A stretch of DNA of 21,777 bases from an uncultured Chloroflexota bacterium (GTDB taxonomy: Bacteria; Chloroflexota; Dehalococcoidia; CAUJGQ01), in the NCBI GenBank assembly GCA_937879875.1, contig CALFMN010000252.1, forward strand, positions 1 through 21,777, in the 5' to 3' direction. Under the pieces are notes generated by a model, which had not been told where the DNA came from, made no database searches, and saw nothing but the letters and a program-made list of their open reading frames with translations. The first letter of the stretch is position 1; every line of letters starts with the position of its first letter. The position numbers and the translations under genes are program-made. Positions 7,140 through 13,902 of this stretch are shown one piece after another.

Positions 7140-7961
7140 ATGCAGCCGACGCAGCCCGTGCTCATCACCGACCGCTTCTCCGAAGAGCGAGCGGCGCTGC
7201 TCGGGCTGCTCGGCGGGCTTGGCGCCGACGAGTGGCAGCGGCCGACCGTTTGCGCGGGCTGGAGTGTGAAGGATATCGCCCTGCACCTGCTCGGCGACGA
7301 CCTCGCCCTGCTCGCGCGCGGGCGCGACGGCTGGTCCGCACTCAGCGTCGGCGCGGAAGGGCTGGTGGCGGCGCTGAATCGCTGGAACGAAGAGTGGGTG
7401 GCCGCGACACGACGGCTGAGTACGTCGCTGCTGATTGAGTTGCTCGCCTTCACCGGCCCGGCCGTCGGCTCGTTTTTCGCCACGCTCGACCCCTTTGCGA
7501 TCGGCGGTGCCGTGAGTTGGGCGGGTCCAGAGCCGCAGCCCGTCTGGCTGGATACGGCGCGCGAGTACACCGAGCGCTGGCTGCATCAGCAGCAGATCCG
7601 CGACGCGACGCAGGCGCCGCCGCTGACCACGCCGCGCCTGTTCGCGCCGGTGTTGGCGACATTTGTCCACGCCCTGCCGTTCACCTACCGCAACGTCGAA
7701 GCGGGGCAGGGCGCCGCGCTGAACGTCACGCTGCGCGGTGCCGCCGGCGGCGACTGGTGCCTGCTGCGGACGGCGGAAGGCTGGCGGCTCTGCGCCGACA
7801 GCCATGCTGCTCCGGCCGCCGCGATCGTCCTCGATCAGGATCTGGCCTGGCGGCTGTTCACCAAAGGCATCGCACCCCCCGAGGCCCTGCGCGCCGCACG
7901 GATCGAGGGCGATCGCGGGCTGGCGCTGCCGTTTTTCGGCACCGTGGCGATCATCGCCTGA
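7140..7961 (+). CDS. Maleylpyruvate isomerase/DinB-superfamily protein (MDMPI N-terminal domain)
   Basis: A 273-residue soluble protein. The N-terminal part has the MDMPI/TIGR03083 pattern: LGADEWQRPTVCAGWSVKDI followed by H49 in ALHLLGDD, and a later E145-x3-H149 in TERWLHQQQIRDA. These would be the three metal ligands of the DinB four-helix fold. The remaining roughly 110 residues, with LLRTAEGWRLCADS, look like the small C-terminal MDMPI/SCP2-like domain. Characterised relatives are thiol-dependent (mycothiol or bacillithiol) isomerases or transferases; the thiol and substrate here are unknown. AAAGG at 7128-7132, seven bases from the ATG, fixes the start. A family A repeat begins two bases after the stop. 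Confidence 0.8.
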   Translation: MQPTQPVLITDRFSEERAALLGLLGGLGADEWQRPTVCAGWSVKDIALHLLGDDLALLARGRDGWSALSVGAEGLVAALNRWNEEWVAATRRLSTSLLIELLAFTGPAVGSFFATLDPFAIGGAVSWAGPEPQPVWLDTAREYTERWLHQQQIRDATQAPPLTTPRLFAPVLATFVHALPFTYRNVEAGQGAALNVTLRGAAGGDWCLLRTAEGWRLCADSHAAPAAAIVLDQDLAWRLFTKGIAPPEALRAARIEGDRGLALPFFGTVAIIA

Positions 7962-7963
7962 GC

Positions 7964-8021
7964 GGGGCACCTAACCCTGACGCCTAACGGCGTCTGTCCC
8001 TTCCCGAGACGGGAAAGGGAC
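7964..8021 (-). repeat. Repeat family A, copy A2a, just after the MDMPI-like stop codon
   Basis: Inverted relative to copy A1. It reads GGGGCACCTAACCCT (7964-7978), hairpin arms 7979-7984 / 7989-7994 (GACGCC / GGCGTC, loop TAAC), then TGTCCCTTCCC (7995-8005). A second hairpin uses GTCCCTTCCCG (7996-8006) and CGGGAAAGGGAC (8010-8021), 11 bp with a single-base bulge and loop AGA. Lying right after a stop codon, it could also stabilise or end the mRNA, though no T run follows. Confidence 0.8.
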
Positions 8022-8051
8022 TTCTGGAGCGTTCCCCGCACCATGCGACGG

Positions 8052-8313
8052 CGGCGGGGCACCTAACCCTGCTTTGTCTGGCGGCAAAGCTGTCATGGGA
8101 AGTCTCCGACGGTTGCGCTGCGCTCTGGCCCGACACAGGAAGGGTTTGATATGAGGACACACGATCGGGTGGGAGACCAGTTCGCCGCGTGTCCCGCAAG
8201 GACACCCCAGCCCCGCCGCCGTCCAACGCCGCCGGGAATGCTTCGAAAGTCCCTTCCCGGCTCGGGAAGGGACAGACTTCGCTTCAGCGAAGTCAGGGTT
8301 AGGTGCCCCGCCG
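8052..8313. repeat. 262-bp composite of two opposed family A copies with 20-bp inverted ends
   Basis: The left end 8052-8071 (CGGCGGGGCACCTAACCCTG) is the exact reverse complement of the right end 8294-8313. Just inside the left end is stem GCTTTGTC / GGCAAAGC (8071-8078 / 8083-8090, loop TGGC). Just inside the right end is stem GACTTCGC / GCGAAGTC (8275-8282 / 8287-8294, loop TTCA), preceded by a perfect 11-bp hairpin at 8249-8259 / 8263-8273 (loop GCT). The centre shows no convincing gene; it contains GCGCTGCGCTCTGGCCC (8115-8131), repeated at 9376-9392. The arrangement resembles a small non-autonomous element or a REP/BIME pair. It occupies most of the 427 bases between the MDMPI-like and LD-carboxypeptidase genes. 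Confidence 0.8.
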
Positions 8314-8388
8314 GGCCGCCGCACTCCGCGTGCGCTTCGCGACGCGCCGGCCTTGAACCCGCGCACCGCGGCGTGCCAGCATGGCCGC

Positions 8389-9360
8389 ATGCCGGATTTG
8401 ACCGTAGCTGCTCCCACTCGCTCGTTCGTGCGGCCCCGCGCTCTGCGGCCGGGTGGCACAATCGCCATCGTGTTGCCATCCAGCGCGGTCGATGCGGGAC
8501 AGATCGAGGCCGGTGCCGCCGGACTGGAAGCGGCCGGCTTTCGCGTGCGCCTGCCCGCCGACGCGCTCGTGCGCCGCGGCTATCTGGCCGGCGCCAGCGA
8601 CGCCGCGAAGGCCGCCGCGATCGCCGCCGCCTTCGCGGACCCTGAGGCAGGTGCGATCGTCTGCGCCCGCGGCGGCTACGGCGCCCTGCGCCTGTTGCCG
8701 CTGATCGACTGGGAGGTCGTGCGGGCCAACCCCAGGCCGTTTGTCGGCTTCAGCGACGTGACGGGGCTGCACCTGGCGCTGCGCCGCGAGGCCGGCTTCG
8801 TGACGTTCCACGGCCCGATGCCGGTGTGGGACCTGCCGGAGGCAGAACCGGCATGGAATCTGGCCGGGCTGATCGCGGCGCTGATCTCGACCGAGCCACT
8901 GGGCGCCATCGCTGCGCCGCCCGGAGCAGCCGTGCCGGAGGCGCTGGTGCCCGGCGTGGCCGATGGCGTGCTCGAAGGCGGCAACCTCACGCTGCTCGCC
9001 AGCCTCTGCGGCACGCGCTGGCAGCCCGATCTGCGCGGCTGCATCGTCCTGATCGAGGACACGCACGAGGCGCCCTACCGCGTGGACCGTATGTTGACGC
9101 AGTTGCTGCTGGCGGGCGCCTTTGCGGGCGTGCGCGGCGTGCTCTTCGGCGATTCACCGGACTGCGACCGCCCACCCTCCCCGCGCGGCCTCACCCTGCG
9201 CGACGTGCTGCTGGATCGCCTCGGCGCGTTGGCTGTGCCAGTACTGTACGGCTTCCCCTGCGGCCACACGCCGTACCGTGCAACGCTGCCGCTCGGCGTA
9301 CGCTGCCGGCTGGACACCGCCGCCGGTACGCTCACGCTGCTTGAGCCGGCCTGCGTCTGA
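8389..9360 (+). CDS. LD-carboxypeptidase (peptidase family S66, LdcA type)
   Basis: Predicted to cleave the L,D bond of muropeptide tetrapeptides (removing the terminal D-Ala) in peptidoglycan recycling, or a related peptide such as microcin C7 in MccF-type members. In the 323-residue form, the family Ser-Glu-His triad is visible as S122 in VGFSDVTGLH, E223 in VLIEDTHEAPYRVDR and H293 in FPCGHTPYRATLPLG, at normal spacings; RGGYGALRLLPLID (95-108) is also typical. No signal peptide is seen, in keeping with a cytoplasmic recycling enzyme. ATG 8389 is chosen because the protein then opens shortly before RPGGTIAIVLPSS; neither it nor the upstream TTG at 8353 has a clear ribosome site. It has no operon partner. 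Confidence 0.9.
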   Translation: MPDLTVAAPTRSFVRPRALRPGGTIAIVLPSSAVDAGQIEAGAAGLEAAGFRVRLPADALVRRGYLAGASDAAKAAAIAAAFADPEAGAIVCARGGYGALRLLPLIDWEVVRANPRPFVGFSDVTGLHLALRREAGFVTFHGPMPVWDLPEAEPAWNLAGLIAALISTEPLGAIAAPPGAAVPEALVPGVADGVLEGGNLTLLASLCGTRWQPDLRGCIVLIEDTHEAPYRVDRMLTQLLLAGAFAGVRGVLFGDSPDCDRPPSPRGLTLRDVLLDRLGALAVPVLYGFPCGHTPYRATLPLGVRCRLDTAAGTLTLLEPACV

Positions 9361-9375
9361 CAGTCATCGTGGGTG

Positions 9376-9442
9376 GCGCTGCGCTCTGGCCCCCAATACT
9401 GCGGGAAAGGAGACGATCGCGTTGCAGCGTTGCGTGGCCGGC
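9376..9442 (+). repeat. Repeat family B, partial copy B4
   Basis: It opens with GCGCTGCGCTCTGGCCC (9376-9392), also found at 8115-8131. It continues with CCCCCAATACTG (9390-9401) and GGGAAAGGAGACGATC (9403-9418), then GCGTGGCCGGCGCGG (9432-9446), which parallels CCGTGGCCGGTGCGG in copy B1. The outer inverted end and the left hairpin arm of the full element are absent. Confidence 0.7.
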
Positions 9443-9475
9443 GCGGGCGATCCGACACCTGCTCGGATCGCCCGC
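9443..9475. terminator. 13-bp perfect hairpin between convergent genes
   Basis: Arms 9443-9455 and 9463-9475 (GCGGGCGATCCGA and its complement) enclose the 7-base loop CACCTGC. It lies between the LD-carboxypeptidase gene (+, ends 9360) and the metallo-beta-lactamase gene (-, ends 9553), where a two-way terminator is expected. There is no T run, so it may act as a roadblock or mRNA-end stabiliser. It directly follows repeat copy B4. Further right, an 8-bp tandem GGTCATTT GGTCATTT (9483-9498) marks an AT-rich patch. Confidence 0.5.
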
Positions 9476-9552
9476 CCATCCGGGTCATTTGGTCATTTGA
9501 ATGAATTGTGGCGGTGGGCGAGCCGGGAAAGCGGGAGTGAGGAACGGCTGTC

Positions 9553-10320
9553 CTACGCCAGCATGACAATGCCGTCGGCCACCGGCTGCAGCCGCTCCAG
9601 CACCAGCGGGTCGTGGCCCGGCACGATCAGGTCCGGCGTTCCGGCCAGCTCACGGATGCGCTCGAAGGCGCGGTAGGTGCCAGGCAGATCGTGCAACGTG
9701 TTGAATGGCCGGTCCTGTTCGTAGTTGGCATAGTAGTGCGAGGCGTCGGAGGTGAGCACGGCGGTGCCGCGCGCCGTCTGCACACTGACGATCTGCATGC
9801 CCGCGGTGTGCCCGCCGACGTGATGCACGCGCACGCCGGGCACGATCTCCGCCTCGCCGTCGACGAAACGCACCCTGCCTTCGTAGTTGCAGCGCACGAA
9901 GGCCGCCACATCGTCCGGCTCGACGCTGTGACGAAAGGCCGGCTTACCCGCGTACCGGCCGGTGACGAACGCCATTTCGGCCTCCTGAACATGAAACCGC
10001 GCGTTCGGAAAGAGCGCGTGGTTGCCCGTGTGGTCGTAGTGAAAATGCGTGACGACGACGTGCTCAACGCTCGCCGCGTCGATGCCAATCTGCGCCAGCC
10101 CCGCGTCGATGCCGCGCAGGAAGCTGCGCCCGCGGCGTGTGCCCACCGGCTCGGTGAAGCCGAGGTCCACAATGACCATGCTGGCGCCGTCGCTGATCGC
10201 CCAGACGTAGTAGGCCATTGTCATCGGCTCGCGGCGGTAGTCGCCGTAGAAGCATTCCGAAGAGTTCGTCTCGCGCCGGGCGTACTCAATCGCGTAGATG
10301 CGGTAGCCGTTCGCCGGCAT
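9553..10320 (-). CDS. Metallo-beta-lactamase-fold hydrolase, AHL-lactonase-like
   Basis: A 255-residue cytoplasmic protein with the full set of di-zinc ligands: H92-x-H94-x-D96-H97 in THFHYDHTGN, H171 in GGHTAG, D192 in LTSDASHY and H236 in VPGHDP. The GGHTAGMQ and TSDASHYYANY blocks are those of N-acyl-homoserine-lactonase-like members (AiiA/AttM group), but this group also holds other lactonases, so quorum quenching is only one possibility. ATG 10320 is preceded by AGGAG (10334-10330, nine bases away); the frame stays open upstream but looks non-coding. It is divergent from the small CMD protein at 10408, with 87 bp between, which suggests a shared regulator or pathway such as lactone breakdown. 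Confidence 0.85.
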   Translation of the reverse strand: MPANGYRIYAIEYARRETNSSECFYGDYRREPMTMAYYVWAISDGASMVIVDLGFTEPVGTRRGRSFLRGIDAGLAQIGIDAASVEHVVVTHFHYDHTGNHALFPNARFHVQEAEMAFVTGRYAGKPAFRHSVEPDDVAAFVRCNYEGRVRFVDGEAEIVPGVRVHHVGGHTAGMQIVSVQTARGTAVLTSDASHYYANYEQDRPFNTLHDLPGTYRAFERIRELAGTPDLIVPGHDPLVLERLQPVADGIVMLA

Positions 10321-10407
10321 CTCTTCTTGCTCCTGACGTGGTACAGTCTGGCCGGTCGCCTGCAGACGACCGCGTTCTTTGCACATCATTCGCGGCGGAG
10401 GGCCCGC

Positions 10408-10740
10408 ATGACAACACCGGCACAGCGCCCGTCACCCATCAACCAGATCCGTGAGATCACGCCCAAATTCGCTGAGCTGACCGAGCAGATGCTCTTCGGT
10501 GATGTCTGGGAGCGGCCCCAGCTCTCGAAGCGCGACCGCAGCCTGATCACCGTCGCCGTGTTGACGGCGCTCTACCGCAGCGACCAGATCCGCGGCCACG
10601 TGGGCCGGGCGCTGGATAACGGCCTCTCGAAAGAAGAGATCGGGGAGCTGATCACGCATGTCGCCTTTTATTCCGGCTGGCCGACCGCGGTGAATGCAGC
10701 GCAGATCGCGAAGCAGGTGTTCACCGAACGCGGAGTGTAG
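10408..10740 (+). CDS. Small carboxymuconolactone decarboxylase-family protein (PcaC-like)
   Basis: A 110-residue all-helical protein with the pattern of 4-carboxymuconolactone decarboxylase: RDRSLITVAVLTAL (43-56), RGHVGRALDNGLSKEEIGELITH and VAFYSGWPTAVNAA. The histidine in GHVGRAL sits where PcaC-type enzymes have theirs, and there is no CxxC, so an AhpD-like redox role is unlikely. The ATG follows GGAGGG (10397-10402) by five bases. It is divergent from the metallo-beta-lactamase hydrolase; a lactonase next to a lactone decarboxylase-like protein would fit a catabolic pair, but the substrate is unknown. The dehydrogenase gene follows after 120 bases. Confidence 0.85.
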   Translation: MTTPAQRPSPINQIREITPKFAELTEQMLFGDVWERPQLSKRDRSLITVAVLTALYRSDQIRGHVGRALDNGLSKEEIGELITHVAFYSGWPTAVNAAQIAKQVFTERGV

Positions 10741-10742
10741 CG

Positions 10743-10809
10743 GACAGCGCGGACGATGGCGTCGGTGCGCACCCGCGAGCAGCCTCGGCACGCTGCGCCG
10801 TCCGCTGTC
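10743..10809 (+). other. Long-stem inverted repeat in the spacer before the dehydrogenase gene
   Basis: GACAGCG-C-GGAC (10743-10754) pairs with GTCCGCTGTC (10800-10809) with one bulged base, enclosing about 45 bases that contain the 10-bp palindrome GGTGCGCACC (10764-10773). It starts two bases after the upstream stop codon. It could be a terminator or a structured leader; nothing in the sequence decides between them. Confidence 0.4.
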
Positions 10810-10860
10810 ACCCGCTGTACAGCTCCGTATCAATAGCGACTTCCGGGACGGAGGTGCTCC

Positions 10861-11787
10861 GTGAAGATCGGCTTCATCGGTCTGGGCACGATGGGCCAGC
10901 ACATGGCCGCCAGCTTGCAACGCGCCGGCCACGATCTCGTCGTGAACGACCTGCGCCGCGAGGCTGCCGAGCCGCACCTGGAGCGCGGCGCGAGCTGGGC
11001 TGAGTCGCCGCGCGTTCTGGCCGAGCGCAGCGACCTCGTCTTCAGCTCGCTGCCCGGCCCGCCGGAAGTCGAAGCCGTGGCGCTCGCGGAGGATGGCCTG
11101 CTGACCGGCATGCGCGCGGGCACGGCCTACTTCGATCTCTCCACGAACGCGCCGGCCGTGGTGCGCCGCCTGCACGCCATCTTCGCCGAGCGCGGCGTGC
11201 AGCTATTGGACGCGCCCGTGAGCGGCGGGCCGGGCGGCGCCCGCACGGGCAAGCTGGCGCTGTGGGTGGGCGGTGACGAGGCGATCTTCGAGCAGTACAA
11301 GAGCGTGCTGCTGGAGATCGGTGACGAGCCTTACTACGTTGGGCCGATCGGCGCCGGCTCGGTGGCGAAGCTGGTGCACAACTGCGCCGGCTACACGATC
11401 CAGGCGGGGCTGGCCGAGGTCTTCACCATGGGCGTGAAGGCGGGCGTGCCGCCGCTGGCGCTGTTCAAGGCGGTGCGGCAGGGGGCGCTGGGCCGCCGGC
11501 GCACGTTCGACCGCCTGGTCGATCAGTTCCTGCCGGGCGTGTTCGATCCGCCGGCCTTCGCGCTGCGGCTGGCGCACAAAGATATGAGCCTGGCCACGGC
11601 GCTGGGCCGCGAGCACCGCGTGCCGATGCGCCTGGCCAACATGGCGCTGGAGGAGATGACGGAGGCGCTCAACCGCGGCTGGAGCGAGCGCGACTCGCGC
11701 GTCTCGATGCTCTTGCAGGAAGAACGCGCCGGCGTCGAGATCGCCGTGTCGCCCGAAGAGCTGCGCGGGGCGCTGAGCGACGGCTAA
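10861..11787 (+). CDS. NAD(P)-dependent beta-hydroxyacid dehydrogenase (3-hydroxyisobutyrate dehydrogenase family)
   Basis: A 308-residue oxidoreductase. The N-terminal Rossmann fold begins IGFIGLGTMGQHMA with G7-x-G9-x-x-G12. N30-D31 at the end of strand 2 is compatible with NAD or NADP. The substrate motif DAPVSGGPGGARTG (117-130) and the catalytic lysine K170 with N174 in GSVAKLVHNCAGY are those of 3-hydroxyisobutyrate, tartronate semialdehyde and related dehydrogenases; DKSM-like HKDMSLA follows in the helical domain. The substrate cannot be fixed by eye. The start is GTG 10861, with GGAGG (10850-10854) six bases upstream. It follows the small CMD gene on the same strand, but the 120-bp structured spacer suggests its own control. 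Confidence 0.9.
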   Translation: MKIGFIGLGTMGQHMAASLQRAGHDLVVNDLRREAAEPHLERGASWAESPRVLAERSDLVFSSLPGPPEVEAVALAEDGLLTGMRAGTAYFDLSTNAPAVVRRLHAIFAERGVQLLDAPVSGGPGGARTGKLALWVGGDEAIFEQYKSVLLEIGDEPYYVGPIGAGSVAKLVHNCAGYTIQAGLAEVFTMGVKAGVPPLALFKAVRQGALGRRRTFDRLVDQFLPGVFDPPAFALRLAHKDMSLATALGREHRVPMRLANMALEEMTEALNRGWSERDSRVSMLLQEERAGVEIAVSPEELRGALSDG

Positions 11788-11814
11788 CTGCGTGCGACCA
11801 TAGGGACAAGCCCG

Positions 11815-12864
11815 ATGCCACTCGACAATGAGGTGCTGGTCTGGGGCCGCGATCACTCGCTGCCGGAGGTGATGCCCGAACTGACTGGAGTGAGCCGCGT
11901 CGTAGCTGGCGGAGAGCATGCGCTGGCGCTGCGGGATGACGGCACGATCTGGGCATTGGGCAGTAATGATCGGGGAGAGCCAGTGCTCGGCGACACGGAA
12001 GGCCGGCGGGGCTGGGCACGAGTATCAGGTCTCGATGATGTAGTCGACATAGCCGCGCATTGGGGCAGCAACCTTGCCGTTCGCGCCGACGGAAGTGTCT
12101 GGGGCTGGGGTTGGAACGCGGAGGGAAACGTAGTGCCGTCCGGCGACCGTCTCATCCTCGCTCCAACGCGAGTGCCCGATATCGACGGCGTGCGCGGCGT
12201 GGCTGCTGGCAGCGAACCGAACAATGGCGTCTTCAGCATGGCATTGAAACAGGACGGCACGGTCTGGGCCTGGGGCATCAACTACAACGACTGGTGGGGC
12301 ATCGGCGCCCGGCGCGGCTTCCCCTATTATCGGCCAACCCAGATCCCCGGTTTGAGCGATGTCACAGCGATCGCTGCTGGCGGGTTTCATAATCTCGCGT
12401 TGAAGCGCGATGGCACACTCTGCGCGCCGATCGGCGAATGGCGGCTCGGATCGTCAACGCGATGGCAAGAGCTGATGCCACAGTTCGATGGCGTTGCCGT
12501 TTCGGTCACTGATAGCCATTGCCTGGCGCTGCGGCGCGACGGCTCCGTCTGGGCATGGAGTGCAGTTTACGGCGATCCGCATGGCTGGCTCGGAACCGGA
12601 GCGGAAGGCGATCATTACCGGCCGGAGCGTGTGATCGGCATCGAGAATGGCGTTGCGGTAGCCGCCGGCGGTGATGACGACGGGTACCGGAGCTTCGCAC
12701 TACGCGCCGATGGAACCGTTTGGGCATGGGGCGCGAACGACGACGGCAGCCTTGGCGCTGGAGACGATCCGATGTACGCATCGCCGGCTCGTGTCAGAGG
12801 GCTGGATCACATAACGGGTATTGGTGCTGGTCACACGTTCGCACTGGCGCTGCGTGATCATTGA
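11815..12864 (+). CDS. RCC1-repeat seven-bladed beta-propeller protein
   Basis: A 349-residue protein with no signal peptide or membrane segment. Six repeats of about 50 residues end in a [LF]A[LV]+xxDG[TS]hWxWG motif, near residues 37-50, 87-100, 142-155, 194-206, 236-249 and 294-307. The fourth is degenerate (DGTLCAPIG). The seventh blade appears split: the C-terminus HTFALALRDH supplies one half and the N-terminal EVLVWGRDH the other, the ring closure typical of propellers. Function is unknown; bacterial RCC1 proteins are usually scaffolds or secreted. AGGGA at 11802-11806, eight bases from the ATG, supports the start. Two 60-base lines sampled in the gene are 58% and 62% GC against 73% in one sampled from the dehydrogenase gene, a sign of recent acquisition. 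Confidence 0.85.
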   Translation: MPLDNEVLVWGRDHSLPEVMPELTGVSRVVAGGEHALALRDDGTIWALGSNDRGEPVLGDTEGRRGWARVSGLDDVVDIAAHWGSNLAVRADGSVWGWGWNAEGNVVPSGDRLILAPTRVPDIDGVRGVAAGSEPNNGVFSMALKQDGTVWAWGINYNDWWGIGARRGFPYYRPTQIPGLSDVTAIAAGGFHNLALKRDGTLCAPIGEWRLGSSTRWQELMPQFDGVAVSVTDSHCLALRRDGSVWAWSAVYGDPHGWLGTGAEGDHYRPERVIGIENGVAVAAGGDDDGYRSFALRADGTVWAWGANDDGSLGAGDDPMYASPARVRGLDHITGIGAGHTFALALRDH

Positions 12865-12874
12865 ACCGGGAACC

Positions 12875-12896
12875 GGCGCTGTGCGCCGCGAGCGCC
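12875..12896. terminator. Weak hairpin between convergent genes
   Basis: GGCGCT (12875-12880) pairs with AGCGCC (12891-12896) around a 10-base loop, between the RCC1 gene and the pantothenate kinase gene, which converge here. It is preceded by a tandem GAACCGG GAACCGG (12863-12876). There is no T run, so terminator function is only suggested by position. Confidence 0.25.
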
Positions 12897-12908
12897 ACAC
12901 GCGCTCTC

Positions 12909-12929
12909 TATTCCCTATTCCCTATTCCC
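12909..12929. repeat. Three tandem heptamers TATTCCC overlapping the kinase stop codon
   Basis: TATTCCC is repeated three times without change. On the minus strand this reads GGGAATA repeated; since 7 is not a multiple of 3, TAG falls in successive reading frames across the array. The kinase gene (-) uses the TAG at 12922-12924. Confidence 0.8.
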
Positions 12930-13821
12930 TCGCCGCCGCCTCGGCCAGGGCGCCCAGCGCGATGGCGAAGCCGGGGTTGGCGGGCAGCACGATGCTGCCG
13001 CCGAACAGCGAGCCTATCATGCCGGCGGCCTGGCGGATGCCGTCCAGATCGGCGAGGTGGCCGATCAGCACCAGCGAGGGATAGCCGTTGGCGTTGGCGG
13101 CCAGCAGCGCCAGCCGCACCGTCGCCTGGCCGACCATGTTCATCAGCGCCGCCGCCACGTGCTCGCGGCCGGCCTGCGCCTCGTCGCCCACCCACGGCCC
13201 GGCGACGATGCCCGACGCCTTGCCGAAGTGCGAGGCCGTGGCGTTGGCCGGGATCATGCCCACCGGCCCGCCGACGATGTCGCCCACGGTCAGGTCGATG
13301 CGCTCCGGGTCGCCCTGGCGCGCCAGCTCGTCGATCGTGGCGGCGTCGGCGGTGCCCAGCAGCAGGCGGCTGAGGCCGAGCAGCGTGCCGCCGCCCACGC
13401 CGGTGCCGCCCAGGTGACGCACCTGCTCGCCGCGGGCGCCGACCATCGCCGTGCCGGTGCCCAGGCTGACGACGAGCGCCTCAGCGAGACCGCTGGCGAG
13501 CAGCCCGCCGCGGCCGATCGCCTGCAGCTCACCCACTTTGACGATCGGCGTGCCGTCGATCTCGTCGGGCAAGAACTGGTGCCGGCCGCCGGTGACGGCG
13601 ATCCAGCGCAGCTCGCGCAGATCCGCGACGCCGCTTTTGGCCAGCAGCACGCGCACCGACTTCGCGTCCATCGGCCGGCCCGCGGGAAAGAAACGGCGGG
13701 TGACTTCTCCGTCGCGCGACAGCAGCACATCAAAGTTGGTGCCGCCGAAATCCACGGCGGCCACGTGGCCGCGGATCTGGCGCAGCAGGTGCGCTTCGTC
13801 TCGGTGTGGCATGTCTGACAT
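12922..13821 (-). CDS. coaW: Type II pantothenate kinase
   Basis: Phosphorylates pantothenate, the first step of coenzyme A synthesis. The 299-residue ASKHA-fold chain aligns by eye with the staphylococcal type II enzyme as I recall it: phosphate loop DFGGTNFD (24-31), E98 in VGELQAIGRGG in the place of the catalytic glutamate, VSLGTGTAMV (118-127), LGGTGVGGGTLLGL (137-150), RIDLTVGDI, and ANATASHFGKA. Type II enzymes are usually insensitive to CoA feedback. An N-terminal extension of about 20 residues precedes the phosphate loop. ATG 13821 has GAGGG (13832-13828) six bases upstream. It is divergent from the J-domain gene. No other coa gene is near. Confidence 0.85.
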   Translation of the reverse strand: MSDMPHRDEAHLLRQIRGHVAAVDFGGTNFDVLLSRDGEVTRRFFPAGRPMDAKSVRVLLAKSGVADLRELRWIAVTGGRHQFLPDEIDGTPIVKVGELQAIGRGGLLASGLAEALVVSLGTGTAMVGARGEQVRHLGGTGVGGGTLLGLSRLLLGTADAATIDELARQGDPERIDLTVGDIVGGPVGMIPANATASHFGKASGIVAGPWVGDEAQAGREHVAAALMNMVGQATVRLALLAANANGYPSLVLIGHLADLDGIRQAAGMIGSLFGGSIVLPANPGFAIALGALAEAAARE

Positions 13822-13902
13822 GGCTGGCCCTCGCTTCCCGCCCGTCGCTGTCGGGTCGGCATGCTACGCTGCACAGTGCGGCAGCAGCCGGAACGAGTCA
13901 AG

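Noticed and set aside
7964..8313. CRISPR-like array from the repeated hairpins
   Set aside because: The repeats are in opposite orientations and irregularly spaced, with no uniform spacers and no cas genes.
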